DNA from: Symsagittifera roscoffensis | Lineage: Eukaryota > Xenacoelomorpha > Acoela > Convolutidae | Direction: 5' to 3' | DNA length: 64,000 bases | Assembly: GCF_963678635.1 (NCBI RefSeq) | Contig: NC_087063.1 | Location: 16,251,006-16,315,005 of the forward strand | Made by a program: the position numbers and the translations under genes | Shown: positions 1 through 11,993 of the stretch, one piece after another | How positions within the stretch are numbered: position 1 is the stretch's first letter | Layout: each line of letters starts with the position of its first letter | Notes under the pieces: generated by a model | Database searches by the model: none | Seen by the model: the letters and a program-made list of their open reading frames with translations, nothing else | Told to the model about the DNA's origin: nothing

Positions 1-199
1 AACAACATTAAAAAAATCGTATACGAAGGAATTACTTGTACGGCCTATAAATCTAAATGAAAAAAAAAATCCAGGATTTTTCATCTTTGGTGGTAATTTA
101 CAAAATTCAAAAATTGCTATTTTTCGAGCTATAACTATATAAAAATAAAAAACGTGGGCAATTTTTGAAAGCATTTCAAATTTTTTTTGGGCTTTCTTC

Positions 200-880
200 A
201 AGCAGTAATTGATCATCATTAGTTCAACTGGTCAAAATCAGCTGCACAAAATACGCCAGAATCCTTGGAACTGAAGACTACTTGGTCAATAAAAAAACAG
301 CTAGAGAGTTTAAAGACGTAGACCATATTGAGCTCAATTACAGACGACGGCGTACAAAAAAACGGTCAGCAGAGTACTGTTATCGTCAACAGTTATATTT
401 CCGTTTCTTGACATTTAGATGTAAGACTTGATGGAGCGTTCTGTGGATGCAAATTTGTGAGCAATGAATATCATCAAACTGTTTCCAGCACATCTAGATT
501 GGAACTCAATTGACGAGAAGGTTTTTTCAACAAAACCTGGCTCATTATTTTCCAAAATATTCGGATGCAAACTTTGTAATCGGAGCTTGTGGTGTAGAAA
601 GACATGGTGCGGCATCCATCGCTTTGGCTGCATCGAACTTCAAACTAGATAAAGATGAATGCTCAAAGACTCTAATGGAAGCGGTGCACGCCGCCCTGGG
701 TGTTCAAGGGAAAAGCTTGCCGATCACTGTCTGCATGTCTGGACGACTCTTATACCCATAGTGTATGCTTGCAGGTCACTATCTGAACAGCCGCAAGATC
801 TTTTTCTGCAAAGAAGATTCTCAAAAATTACTTGAGATCAACCATGCGGGAAGACCGTCTTTCTTGACTGTTTTATATAT
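200..880 (+). pseudogene. Decayed open frame of unknown origin
   Basis: One plus-strand frame reads as protein-like sequence over about 225 codons, broken by a few stops (near 411, 450, 495 and 759). Readable parts include KYARILGTEDYLVNKKTARE, NYRRRRTKKRS, then NFVIGACGVERHGAASIALA, DECSKTLMEAVHAALGVQG and LPITVCMSGRLLYP. After the last stop it continues as KIFFCKEDSQKLLEINHAG. I do not recognise the family. A transposon or viral-type source or a retrocopy is possible. No intact gene is present. Confidence 0.35.
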
Positions 881-1263
881 CCATACAAAAAATTTGACGT
901 AGTTGAAGTTATCATACGATTCGGCCTCAAAAGTTAACGAACAAAGTTTCTATACAAATGGTTTTGCTAGTTTTCATAAACCACTGACGTGTTACTTTCT
1001 ATATATTCACTTTTTTTGTTCTGATTTCAATGTTTTTGAGAAAAAAAAATCCATTTGAATCATTTCATTGTTTTTTTACTCAATTTTAGTGCAATCTCAC
1101 TCAACCTATTTTTTTTTCTTTTTCTCATTTTTTTTCAGCGCCACGTTTTTCTGATATATTCTGTTTCCAAATTACAAATGCATGCTTAGGGGGATGCTTA
1201 TAGTGGGAAATGGTGAAAATTCAAGAAGGGTGACCATAGAGTAGGGTTTGATTTTCTTTTTAA

Positions 1264-1316
1264 TAGGAGTATAGGTGGAGATTTTAGGTGTATAGGAGGG
1301 ATTGCTTACCCAGCCC

Positions 1317-1352
<36 letters not shown>

Positions 1353-1358
1353 GCTCTT

Positions 1359-1440
<82 letters not shown>

Positions 1441-1507
1441 CTGTCTGTACCTCTTTCTCTCTCTTTCTCTCTCCTCTCTGTCTGTACCTCTTCTCTTTCT
1501 CTCTCTT

Positions 1508-1554
<47 letters not shown>

Positions 1555-1661
1555 CTCTCTCTCTCTCTCTCTCCTCGCCTCTCCCTTCGTAAGTGTTGCA
1601 ATTTAAACTCTACACCTATGCAAGCCCTACTATACAAATAAACTCTACACCTATACTCCTA
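1264..1661. mobile_element. TTAA-flanked MITE (piggyBac-like target) with TC expansion inside
   Basis: Terminal inverted repeats TAGGAGTATAGGTGGAG and CTCTACACCTATACTCCTA are each flanked by TTAA (1260-1263 and 1662-1665), the target duplication of piggyBac-type transposases. Most of the interior is a (TC)n/(TATC)n microsatellite. The ends are not the usual piggyBac CCC, so the superfamily is inferred from the TTAA alone. Confidence 0.6.
1320..1572. repeat. (TC)n / (TATC)n microsatellite
   Basis: About 250 bases of nearly pure CT dinucleotides with TATC and TGTACC interruptions. The Leu/Ser-rich open frames across it are artefacts of the repeat. Confidence 0.95.
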
Positions 1662-2423
1662 TTAAAATGAATAAATTGAGCAGGGGGGTAGAAAAATGCA
1701 ATAAAAATGGGTTAAGGGCAAGGGTAGTATAGTGGAAAATAATTTAACTTTCATACAGTTTTTTGTTGCAAACTCAAGGATTGAGTTTAATTTCTCTTTG
1801 CAAAAAAATATCAAACAGCAAATTTAAAAAAAGTACTATAGAAAACCAAGTCAAAAAATGGATCATAATAAGGGGTTTTAGAAACTTGATAAGGACAGTT
1901 TGTAAAAATATAACTTCTTCAAACTTCACCAAACCAAAAATTTAAAAATACTCAACCGATTGGCCGCATTGTGTTCCTCGAGAACCGTGTATAGTGATTT
2001 TTTGTTTACAGTCACCATTAGAAGTTTCATAATGTACCACATTATGAAATTTCTAGTTTTTTTATTCTCATTGGAAAATCACCATGATTTTCATTATTTG
2101 TCAATGTAAAACTGTGGGTGGCTTCAAATTCCTTTCTTCTTTTAAAATCATATTGGGTTGTTTTGATCAAAATAAGAAAGGGATAATGAAAAATAGAGCA
2201 AGAAACAAAACCCATGAATTGAGGACGTTTTTCATGAAAAAGATTAAAAAGCTTCACCTGAAAAAGTAAATATCTTTTTCAACCTTTGAAAACTCTTCAG
2301 ATGTTTTAATTAGTTTCGAATAAAATCAACACTCATTGAGATCACAAATTATTCTCACAATCAAAATTTAATCAGCTTGGTGCGGATATTTAAAATTTAA
2401 TGAAAAAAGGGAAATGTTTGTCT

Positions 2424-2561
2424 TTAATCTTCGCCGCTACTGGAGTATTCATCATCTGCGTCGGCATCTTTCTTGCGCTTTGCTTTGTTCTTTTTGTAGA
2501 AGGGGTCGCATAGCAAATGGTAGATGGCCCAGAAAAGCAGAAGAAAGGCCAACCACACACC
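2424..2561 (-). CDS. Terminal exon of an unidentified single-pass or multi-pass membrane protein
   Basis: The acceptor TCCGTTTTAG is followed by 45 codons in phase 0: GVWLAFLLLFWAIYHLLCDP (membrane segment, aromatic-rich), FYKKNKAKRKK (basic, cytosolic-side anchor) and DADADDEYSSSGED (acidic, Ser-rich tail), then TAA at 2426-2424. ATTAAA-like signals lie within 60 bases after the stop on the minus strand. I do not recognise the family and found no convincing upstream exons between 4 and 16 kb. It lies downstream of the two-TM gene on the same strand, but that gene already ends at 16865, so this is probably a different gene. Confidence 0.55.
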   Translation of the reverse strand, partial: GVWLAFLLLFWAIYHLLCDPFYKKNKAKRKKDADADDEYSSSGED

Positions 2562-2935
2562 CTAAAACGGATGGAGATATCATTTGAGTGCCTGGTCTTC
2601 AAAAAGCAAACATTGCTGCGTTTTTATAATTACTTTTATTTTCAAGCAAAACTACACAAGCTCACCGACTCATAAATTAAAGTGGCGGTGTATCGACTAG
2701 CATAACAGTCGACTAGCATAGAAGTTTTGAAATTGAAAACTGTATCGACCGGCATGAAAATTGAAACACAAAATTTAAATATTGACAAATTTAAAAACAT
2801 TACTGAGAAAAAAAAACATAAATTAGAGTTTAGATCGAGTTAACAGCCCCCCCCCTCCACCAGATAGACCACGTTAAAATCTCCCCCCCCCCCCGGGATT
2901 TGACCCCTCACCAACTAAAAGGTCCCCCTTTGGTG

Positions 2936-3223
2936 TTATTTTATGATGGGCTGACGAACCCATCTATTATGGGCCGACGAACCCAAAAGTTTTTTAACGG
3001 CGCTTCTGGCGCCAATGTATACTAATTTTGAATGAAGGGGAGCGGCATTTTTGACGGCATTTTTGGCGTTTTTAAATTTATTTGTCAAAATACGGTCTTT
3101 ATAGTTTTCTGGGAGCACTTGCAAAATCAATATGGTCGACCTAAAAAAATTCTTTTTGTAGAAGGGGTCGCATAGCAAATGGTAGATGGCCCAGAAAAGC
3201 AGAAGAAAGGCCAACCACACACC
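2936..3223 (-). pseudogene. Duplicated terminal-exon copy 2, fused in frame to MITE sequence
   Basis: This copy of the terminal exon keeps the acceptor and the membrane-segment part (GVWLAF...DPFYKKN). The duplication boundary replaces the KAKRKK...SSSGED tail with hAT-MITE sequence, which stays open for about 70 codons (FFRSTILILQVL... to ...RWVRQPIIK) before a stop. It may be an unused partial duplicate or an alternative last exon. Confidence 0.45.
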
Positions 3224-3593
3224 CTAAAACGGATGGAGATATCATTTGAGTGCCTGGTCTTCAAAAAGCAAACATTGCTGCGTTTTATAATTACTTTTAT
3301 TTTCAAGCAAAACTACACAAGCTCACCGACTCATAAATTAAAGTGGCGGTGTATCGACTAGCATAACAGTCGACTAGCATAGCAGTTTTGAAATTGAAAA
3401 CCGTATCGACCGGCATGAAAATTGAAACACAAAATTTAAATATTGGCAAAGTTAAAAACATTACTGAGAAAAAATAAACATAAATTACAGTTTAGATCGA
3501 GTTAACAGCCCCCCCTCCACCAGATAGACCACGTTAAAATCTCCCCCCCCCCGGGATTTGACCCCTCACCAACTAAAAGGTCCCCCTTTGGTG

Positions 3594-3881
3594 TTATTTT
3601 ATGATGGGCTGACGAACCCATCTATTATGGGCCGACGAACCCAAAAGTTTTTTAACGGCGCTTCTGGCGCCAATGTATACTAATTTTGAATGAAGGGGAG
3701 CGGCATTTTTGACGGCATTTTTGGCGTTTTTAAATTTATTTGTCAAAATACGGTCTTTATAGTTTTCTGGGAGCACTTGCAAAATCAATATGGTCGACCT
3801 AAAAAAATTCTTTTTGTAGAAGGGGTCGCATAGCAAATGGTAGATGGCCCAGAAAAGCAGAAGAAAGGCCAACCACACACC
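3594..3881 (-). pseudogene. Duplicated terminal-exon copy 3, fused in frame to MITE sequence
   Basis: The translation is identical to copy 2. This is the first copy a minus-strand transcript would meet. Its upstream intron sequence differs from the other copies (the duplication ends at about 3886), yet a T-rich acceptor (GAATTTTTAG) directly precedes the exon. If that acceptor is used, the protein would end in about 70 MITE-derived residues instead of the acidic tail. Confidence 0.45.
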
Positions 3882-4087
3882 CTAAAAATTCAAGCTTCAA
3901 TTTGAACAGATTATGACCGTTGTTTTGTACGTCTGAGAAATTAATCTATCAAAATTATGCTAGTCGTTTTCTCATGTTTTCAATTTAAAAATCAATTTAA
4001 AAATATTTTAAAAAATGTAGATGTCTTGTCGAAAATGTTTCAATGAGAAATTGTATGTATTCTAGTTATACTTCTAGTTGAATTAAA

Positions 4088-4230
4088 GGATCTCTTAAAC
4101 TATATCCCTCTTTTGCAAAAGGGGGATATAACGGTACTAGGTATAAATATCTCATATGCTTAATCGTTGATTCACTTCTTTATAGGGGGAATATTGCTAA
4201 CTAGGTACCCGAGGGGATATAGTTAAAGAT
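4088..4230. mobile_element. Short inverted-repeat element, GGATCT family
   Basis: It begins GGATCTCTTAAACTATATCC and ends with the imperfect complement GGATATAGTTAAAGAT. The terminus resembles the GGATCT elements at 22665, 28674 and 30459, but the flanking duplication is not clear. Confidence 0.35.
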
Positions 4231-5489
4231 ATAATTTTGTCTTAAAATAAGTTTTAAGACAAAACTTGAAGGCTCTTGGTTCCTACTTTCGCGCAAAAGA
4301 TGGATGATTTAGTACCGCCGTGTTTGTGATATTCCCCGCCCCTATTGCAAAACGTGGGCCTTGAATTTTATAATTAGGTAAAAAAAATTTAATCCACCCC
4401 CCCCCCCCCCCACCCACACACACATACCAAAAATAAACATTGGTTTTAACCATTTGTTTTTTTTGGAAAAATGTTTGTACTTGGCAAAACCTCTTCGGAC
4501 AAAATTTTAAAAAAATCAAAACTGGGCTCTCTACCAGCCCCTTCCCCTCCCCCCCATGATATTCTGAACAGCAAATTTTTTTTGATATTGTAAACTGCAA
4601 TATAGCGTGCTAGAGCGTGTCAGCAGTCAGAACAAGTGAACCGATTATCCTTTTGTTTCACGTATGCAAGTAAATTGCCCGTACTAACAGTTTCGTAGCA
4701 GTTTTACTTTGTAATTTTTGAGGGGCGTAGAAAACAGTTTTACTAACCAAAAACAAAGCTAGACTTTTATAGGGCAGGCAAAACCAAAACGTTCAGGGCT
4801 TCGCCCTGGTGCAATAAAAATTTGCGTTGGTTTACGAATCAAGAGAACAATGATGAGCATGAAGCAACTGATGTATGAAATAACCAAAATGAACTGAGCA
4901 TATAAACTATATAAACTAGCCAAGAAAACTTCGTTTGAAAAAATTCTGCAGATTAGATTGCCAAAACAAAAGTTAAGAGCTTTCTGCGGGTTATTATTAA
5001 CAATTAAATTTTGATTACGCACCTGCTCATTATTTTTGTCTAACTTGTATGGTAAAAAATATACGGCATGATAATTGCAAGTTCTCCTTTTCTTGAAATT
5101 CAGTCGGTTTTATTGCATCGAAGAATGATGGAAGAATGCTAGTCATAGAGTTTTCATACACTTTTAAAATAAAACGCATGGGCCATAGTATAATAAATGT
5201 ATGACTGGCATTTTATGGCAATCCAAGATACTTCTCAAAACTAAGAATGAATTCATAATTGATGATTGAATTCGAAGTATGATGCATGCAGTGGACTTTT
5301 TACTTTTTCTTGTTAAAACTTTGGAGTTATCGAGGTTTTATTAAATTGTTTTTTTTTTGTCAAAAATGACTATTGAATTAGTTTCCACTATTTGCAAAAC
5401 CTTTTTTTGACATCTGTAAAGTCATTGCATTATTTCAAAAAGATAATTTATCCGTGGAAGATTTTTATAAACTAATACGGAATTGAAAA

Positions 5490-5760
5490 GGCAGTTTTGA
5501 TTTATTCAAGGCAATAAGTGTGCGCTGTGCTTCCAGTTTTCTATCAATGCGCATCCAGTTTTTCTGGCTCAAAATCAATCGAAATTAATTTGAGGTTATT
5601 CAGAGGAAATTCTGCTTCATTAGAATCAAAAACTTACATCTTCTAAATTGTTGGAAGATCAATTGGAAAACAGTTTTCAAAATTTTTCAGGAACAATCAT
5701 TGACAAATTGATAAACCAAAGCTCGGCCATAAGATAAAAAATCGTCTTGTTCCGGTTTCA
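5490..5760. repeat. Dispersed repeat G, copy 1
   Basis: Alignable by eye to 7290-7560. Shared landmarks are a TTTC-AT-AATGC-GA-CCAGTTT block, a TC-AATC-AT-GAATTA block, and a 'tcggccataa' block, in the same order. Confidence 0.5.
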
Positions 5761-6239
5761 TAAGAAAAAATGGTAACAGAATGAGATACATGGAGAGTTA
5801 GGTACTCAATTTTTTTTAAATTGTTGCTAGGTTGCATCTCATTAATTAGTTTTCTTGCTTTGAGAAAAAGTAGAAAAAAAGAGAAAATCAAACCTCATTT
5901 TCTTTACTCCTCATTTGCTTAAAAATTTTTCTAGCAATTGTTTATATAAGCATAGCCAACAGAAGGTTGGAAAAAAGAAAAAATCAGGAACACAGATTAA
6001 AAAAGTTGACTGAAGCTGTTTGAACGGATGGAATTTTTGAAAATTGAAGAATTTCTCAGGTTAAAGTTTTTTGATTTTTGCTATTTTTTGCTTTAACTGT
6101 TTTTGATAAACTTAAGCAAACTATGACATTTTCTTTCAGTTGAAATCCAGAATCAAAATACTAAAAATTAAAAATCGAATATCAAAAGTAAAAAAAAATC
6201 ATTTTTCGAGCGATTGTCGTTGATTGTAGTTTTTTTTCT

Positions 6240-6360
6240 CTTTGTTTTCCACGCAAAATCAGGTACTACGTTTAATGATCGGACAAATTTGAGTGATATA
6301 TCAATTTAAGGCTCTTTCAGTCGTAATTCGAAGGTTATTTCAAAATTTTGAAGTTTTTGC
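6240..6360. repeat. Dispersed repeat I, copy 1
   Basis: Shares 'tttgttttccacgca', 'atcaggtactac' and 'ctctttcagtcg' in order with 18735-18845. Confidence 0.45.
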
Positions 6361-7289
6361 GCACAGTGTTGAGAAAAGCCGGTTTCAAATTTTTGATCTT
6401 TGGTCTAATTTCGAGCTTTTAAGGTGACAATATATGCTTACAATGGCTTCTTATAGGTTAGTTTAATCATGAAAAATTTAGTAGAAGGAGTTTCTGGAGT
6501 TTTTCAGCGCAGTTTTTGGAACCAAACACTTGAGAGCGCAAGAACTTTTTGCAAAAAAAGAAATTGAAAAAATTTTCAACTTTTTTTCAAAGTTAAAAGG
6601 TTTTTTTTTTCGTTTTTGTAGTCATTTTTTAGTTCAAATATTTTAAATCACAACATGCAGTAAAAAACGACACCAATTGGTAAAAATGTTTCATGTATCA
6701 AAAAGTATGGACTTAAAGTTTTTCAAACTTCAAGAAAAAATTACGAATAAGATTGTACTGATTGATAAAGTTCTGCTGAAAAATCTAAAACTTCATATCC
6801 ATTTTTCAAAAATGCTGATTTTTGCGCATACCTGTTTTCGTAATTGATTGGAGAGCGAACATTTGGCTGATTAGTTTACCTAACATTTGGTAGATAAATT
6901 TGTTCTAAACTGAAAAAATGCATTCAAACCTAAGTGCATCGTATTGCAATAAAATGAATGCACAACTTTAGTTGATCGAGCAGAGGAAAAATTTAACTTT
7001 GATCTTTCAAAAAATTTCATCTTTCAATTTTCAAAAAAAAAACATCAACAGTAATTTTTGATGTTTTTCGAATTTCAAAAAACTTTTTCGACATTTTATA
7101 AAACGAAAACTTGGTAGGTTTTTTTCTGCTGAAAGTTGAGAATTAAAATCCACTTTTGAAACCAAAAATCGGTCACGTTTTTTTCGAATTTTACATTTAT
7201 TAAAAAGAAAAACAAGAAAATCATCACGATTTCTATAAAAGTTTTTACTACGTTTTTGACTCTTATTATAATTGTCAAATTTGATGGTG

Positions 7290-7560
7290 GTTGGAAAAAG
7301 CCCTTTTGTTCAACTTAAAACAGCTAGTCTGATTTGTGTTTCTATTTTTTCATCAATGCAGACCCAGTTTGTCGGCCTCGAAGTCAATCAATATCGAATT
7401 ACGGTTAATAAGTGGAGATGCTGCTTTATCAGTATAAAAAATGTTTTCAACCTTATTGGGGAATCATTTGAAAAACAGTTTTAAAATCTACTTCAAGAGC
7501 ATTCATCGAAATCTCGGCCATAAAACATGGATCCTTCTTGCTCTTTGTTTTAGTGAAAAA
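7290..7560. repeat. Dispersed repeat G, copy 2
   Basis: Second, diverged copy of the repeat at 5490-5760, same orientation. The 70-codon open frame across it is not considered a gene. Confidence 0.5.
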
Positions 7561-9470
7561 AAACGGTAAAGGACGCTGTGACTATTCCTTAACTGTCCTA
7601 GAAATTCCTAAAAATCACTGTCGGCATACTAAAGTTTGCATTAATTCTTGTTTTACTTGAAAGAAGTTGTTCATGATGATGTCAATAAGAGGTTGGTTAT
7701 AAATTAATTAGATTCTTGAATGCCCATTTGCTTTCCAGTTTTTTAAAATCATTGTCTCAAATCGGTTGATAGATCCCTGTGTTCCAATTAGTAAATAGAG
7801 TTATAAGTCTCGATTAGATTATGTTCAAGTTATAGAGTTCAAGTGATATTTATAAAAACAGATAAATTGATAAGGATGATTAAATAAGTATAAATGAGTA
7901 ATAAATGGATGAACAACTGCCCTAAAAACCAAAAAAGGTGTGGGGTTTTTTAGGTTAACTTACGTTGATATAAACTGAAGGAAAACTTTAGAGTTTTACC
8001 TCTGTCAGTTCTGGAATGTTAAATTTTTTAACAGTAACTTTTGTATAAAGAAAAATTAGTGATAAATAAAAAAGGAAAACAATTCTACTCGGTTGAGCGA
8101 GTGGGGAAAGGGTTAACTCTGAAGATTCAAGTTGGCTTACTTCCCAACTCTTTGGCTGAGACAAATCTTTACCTGCAGTCTAAGCTTCAAACTTCCTTTT
8201 TTTCTTCATACTCTTGTTGAAATTGACATTCGCAACTTATTGAATTTCAGTATAAAAAATCAATAACTTAAACGATCAGGGCAATTTATCAGTGTTGCAC
8301 TTGCCTTACTTATTTAGAAATTTAAAGTTTTTTTGTTAGGATCGCAAAAGGACTGGGGGCTTTGTCGCCGCTCTGTCTGTTTCTTAAGGCAAGACAGTAA
8401 CCAGTGCGCCTAACTGGCAAAACTTTTGTTTTCAAAATCCAGGCAAAAAGCAGCAGAAAAAAGTGAGTCCGATCTTGAAAGAGTTATTCAAATCGGAGAG
8501 GTATTTAAAATTTTATGAAACTAAGTTAAACCATAAGTTAGTGTGTAGTCTTTGCAATACTACACTAGCTACGCTTGAAAGCAGAAAAACTATATCTGAA
8601 AAAAACTCAGAAAATTTTTTATTAACTAATTATGATTCTTGGAATTGATGTACTATTTGCAGAGCAACAAATATTCTCGTCCTTCTCTGTAAGACCCCTA
8701 CTTGTACTAAATTATCAGAAAAAATATCAAAACCAAAACATATAAGACGCGTCATTGACATACAGGAAAGGTTTGTTGTTTTGAGTCGTTTGCGTCTCGT
8801 ATTTATTATGTTTACCAAATGCTGGTTGACTGGCTAGCTTGAGTTCAGCTTAAAACCAAATTCAACTGCAGCAAAAAAAATGAATTGACTTTAAAGAGAA
8901 TAGAAACACTGCCAGCAGAGTTTAATAATTACAAATGAACTCAAGAAAATTAAAAAAAAATGACTTTTTGAAAACGTTCCAGCTTCCGAGTTTCACAAAA
9001 ATTGTCGGCAGGTAACTTACAAAAAACAACTTGGCAATTGCCTGAAACATTCTGTCTCGACTTTGTCAGTCAATAATGCAAGGCCATGGGTGTTGCTAAA
9101 TTAATTGAGTTGTTGAGCTTTAAATAAATTTTCGAAAAATCGTCTTTTATTATACGATTTTTCACCTATCACCGGTTTTTGTGTCCAAAGAAGGTGCGCT
9201 CCGCCATTTTGAGTTCAATTCTTAGAAGAATTGAAAGAATTTTTTTCATCAATGTGGTTTTTTCTTCAGAAGATTTTTTCTGTCCAAATAGTCGCTTTTG
9301 CTTCGATCTGAAAGTGTCTTGGTTTTGAATTAATTATATATTCTCTTTTCAATTCTTTGAAGTACTTTATACGCATAAAAATCAGTTAAAACTGAAAATT
9401 TTCCCAAACCTACTGATCATTTTGTTCTGACAATCCAAAATATGGAGCAACTGTGTCTTTGGGTGTGTTA

Positions 9471-10042
9471 CACTAGTGGACAAAACTAAGCGCAAATTCA
9501 TGTTTTTTTTCTAAACTGCCTGTTTTCAAGAAACATTTTTGTCAATTTTTGCGTGCAATTCTAACAAATTTTACAAAGTTGAGGAGGAAATAATCAAACC
9601 TGCTTTCTATGAAATTCTCAAAATTCTGTTCCGAAGACTGAAATGCCAGTTTTCACCATCTGCTCTAAGCTTCACATAGCTGTGACATTTTTTTCAAATA
9701 ATTGGAGTAAAATAACTCGTTCATGCGGTTGGAAAATTTGTCAGCTAGAAAATTGAAATAATCAGTATGACAATTTAACTAAACTCAGCTGTTTCATAAA
9801 ACTTCACGTGTTTTGAAAAACTAAGAGCGGATGATGAATACTGGTCTTTTCACATGTGGAAAAAGCTGATCAGCGTTTCAAATTAAAAATTGATAGATTC
9901 AGAGAGGAGGTTTCAGATCATTTTATTTTGCTCGAAATAAAAAAATTTGTTAAAATTCAAAGTAAATATTGTCCAAAAAGGCCCTTAAAAGTAGGCTTTT
10001 AGAAAAAGAAAACCTTTTTTGCGTTAATTTTGTCCACTTGTG
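9471..10042. mobile_element. Foldback MITE with CACTAGTGGACAAA ends, copy 1
   Basis: It starts CACTAGTGGACAAAACTAAG and ends TTTTGTCCACTTGTG. Internal halves are partly self-complementary (for example a 'tgccagttttcaccatctgc' block against a later diverged complement). Preceded by TTA; the ends suggest a Tc1/mariner-like origin, but the TA duplication is not clear on the right. Confidence 0.55.
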
Positions 10043-10390
10043 TTTTTCTGTTTTTTTTTGAGCCAAGCAAAACCAGGTATCCCAGACAATCATGCAAACA
10101 AAGCTAGTGATTATAGTAAATGCTTTTCAATTGTGGCATTAAATAGTCTATAAAACAATACATAAGTTTCGAGAAGAACCATTTTGAAACTTTTTGTTTT
10201 TAGTTCAATTTTATGCAAGTACTCCGATCGAGAAATGTAGTTAGACATCATTCTAAATTTTGTTTCAAACTTACTTCACTTGCTATTAAGTGTCATTGTT
10301 GCAGCTTTTCATCATGCAAAAAAAATTTAAAAAACTAATTTTTTCTACGTTTTTCGTTTTTTTTTTTAAATTTTGTCCTTGATTATTTAG

Positions 10391-10450
10391 ATGTGGGTTG
10401 TCGGAATTTTCTGTGCAGCTTGCACATCAATCGGCTATACTCGTTTATCT
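10391..10450. repeat. Short dispersed repeat K, copy 1
   Basis: Shares 'cggaattttctgtgcagct' and 'cggctat' with 12838-12895 and 18934-18990; contains a palindrome TGTGCAGCTTGCACA. Confidence 0.5.
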
Positions 10451-11395
10451 GAGTTATCTGAGGTTAATTTTAGTTTTGAAAAATGATATCGGGCAGGCAA
10501 AAAGTTGCCCTGAAAACGAAGTAAAACATTTTATTTTAGAAGAGTTTTTTAATAAATCGAAGTTGCTCGGGTCTTGCTTAACGTTCGCTCGTTCAGGTTT
10601 TGCTAAAACCCAGACGGCAATTTTGTCACCAAAAGTAACAAATTTCTGTTCATAATACCTCATAAAAGTATCCATCTTAAACGCTCCACAAAAAAAGCAT
10701 GGTTTTTCTACTCGCAATTATCCGCAAAGCAGGCGACAATTTTCGTAGTTTCGCCTATTTCACGGATCAATTCATCCTTTTTTAAAGTCTTTTTCCGTTA
10801 AATGAGCAAAATCTTTTGCCTTTTCTCCTTAGCATATTCTAACTTAAATTTTTAATTCCTAAATTACTAAATTCTAACTGGTGCAGAGAGGATATGTCAA
10901 GGAAATGTTTTCAAAAAATGATCAAAGCCGTTGTTTCATTGAAAGTTTCTCAGAAGAATAAATCCTTGCAGTTAAATTTTTGAATTTTCTTTATTAGAAA
11001 AGTCATTGATAAATTTTTGGATACTGAAAGTTGAACCAATTAGGGAGTGAAAAAGGAGAACAAGCAAGCGATACTCACAAACGCAATTGAAGGACCGACA
11101 AAAGCTTTGTAATAATCAACATCTCGTTCTGAGTGTTGACACTGTGTTCTCGTCATTTTAGCTGTTGATAAAAAATTTAAGATGACTTGATCTTTGCTTC
11201 TCAAGCTTTGCTGGCCTAACTTTACCTAATATGGCAACGTTTTGAGAAGAACAGCAGCAAAAAAACTATGCAAAAATTGCCATGTATGCTACTTTAACTA
11301 GCTTAGAAGATTTTATTTTCAAATTAACTTTTGATTTCTTTGATTAAAGCACTTTTTGGCCGAAATTGCATTTTTTGAGGGTTTTTGCAGGTTTA

Positions 11396-11993
11396 CACTA
11401 GTGGACAAAGTTAAGCACAAATTAAAAATTTTACTCTGTGAAATTCCTGTTTTCAATGTAAATTTTGGAAAACATTTCCTTCGAAATTTAGTAGAATTTT
11501 TACATTGACCGAGACCAAATGATCAGAGCTACCATCTGTGAAAGTATCAATATTTGGTTTCAATGACTAACTAATGTAATTCAGGTCTGAAAATGCCAGT
11601 TTTCCTCATCTGCACTAAGTTTTGTAATTCGCATGAATAATTAATAAACGTCTGGGTTCAGTAACAATTTCACACTGATTTTTTCCAATTTCTCGCTGAG
11701 TATGTTCCACGTTGCATGAACAAAGTTTTTACTCCACTTATTCAAGAAAAATTTCACTGCGATGCAAAATTTAGTGCAGATGAGGAAAACTGGCATTTTC
11801 AGACCCGGATTATTTTGGTAAGTCATTGAAACCAAAAACTGACACTTTCATAGATGGTGGCTCCGATCATTTAATCTCGTTCAAGGTAAAACTTTTACTG
11901 GGTTTCGAAAGAAATGTTGTCCAAAATGTACATTGAAAAGAGGCATTTTTTATAGTAAAATCTTGAATTTGCGCTTAATTTTGTCCACTAGTG
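11396..11993. mobile_element. Foldback MITE with CACTAGTGGACAAA ends, copy 2
   Basis: It starts CACTAGTGGACAAAGTTAAG and ends TTTTGTCCACTAGTG. The two arms are long inverted repeats: 'tctgaaaatgccagttttcc' near 11585 is matched by its complement near 11785-11805, so a transcript could fold into a hairpin of about 200 bp. Confidence 0.65.

Larger units (their letters stand above)
2489..3886. repeat. Tandem triplication (two full ~660-bp units plus a partial unit)
   Basis: Units run 2489-3149, 3150-3809 and 3810-3886 with periods of 662 and 658 bases, differing by a few substitutions and C-run lengths. Each full unit holds part of a terminal exon, its intron flank, a stretch with repeated 'tcgactagcata', C-runs, and a reversed hAT-MITE piece ending at a 'ggtcgacct' motif. 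Confidence 0.85.
4231..9470. other. Gene-poor AT-rich stretch with dispersed repeats
   Basis: No convincing exon on either strand. It holds long C-runs (4390-4420, 4540-4555), a HINE terminal fragment with CAGGGCTTCGCCCTG (about 4775-4815), two diverged copies of one repeat (5490-5760 and 7290-7560), and a piece (6240-6360) shared with 18735-18845. Confidence 0.5.

Noticed and set aside
1288-1641. 117- and 96-codon Leu/Ser-rich open frames
   Set aside because: Entirely (TC)n/(TATC)n microsatellite translated.
4759-5022. 87-codon minus frame with a hydrophobic middle, considered as an exon upstream of the 2.4-kb terminal exon
   Set aside because: It includes a HINE terminal fragment (CAGGGCTTCGCCCTG), is AT-rich and lacks matching splice sites.
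8340-8420. Possible tRNA-derived sequence (minus-strand GGCGCACTGGTTACTG resembles an A box)
   Set aside because: No convincing B box or cloverleaf could be completed by eye.
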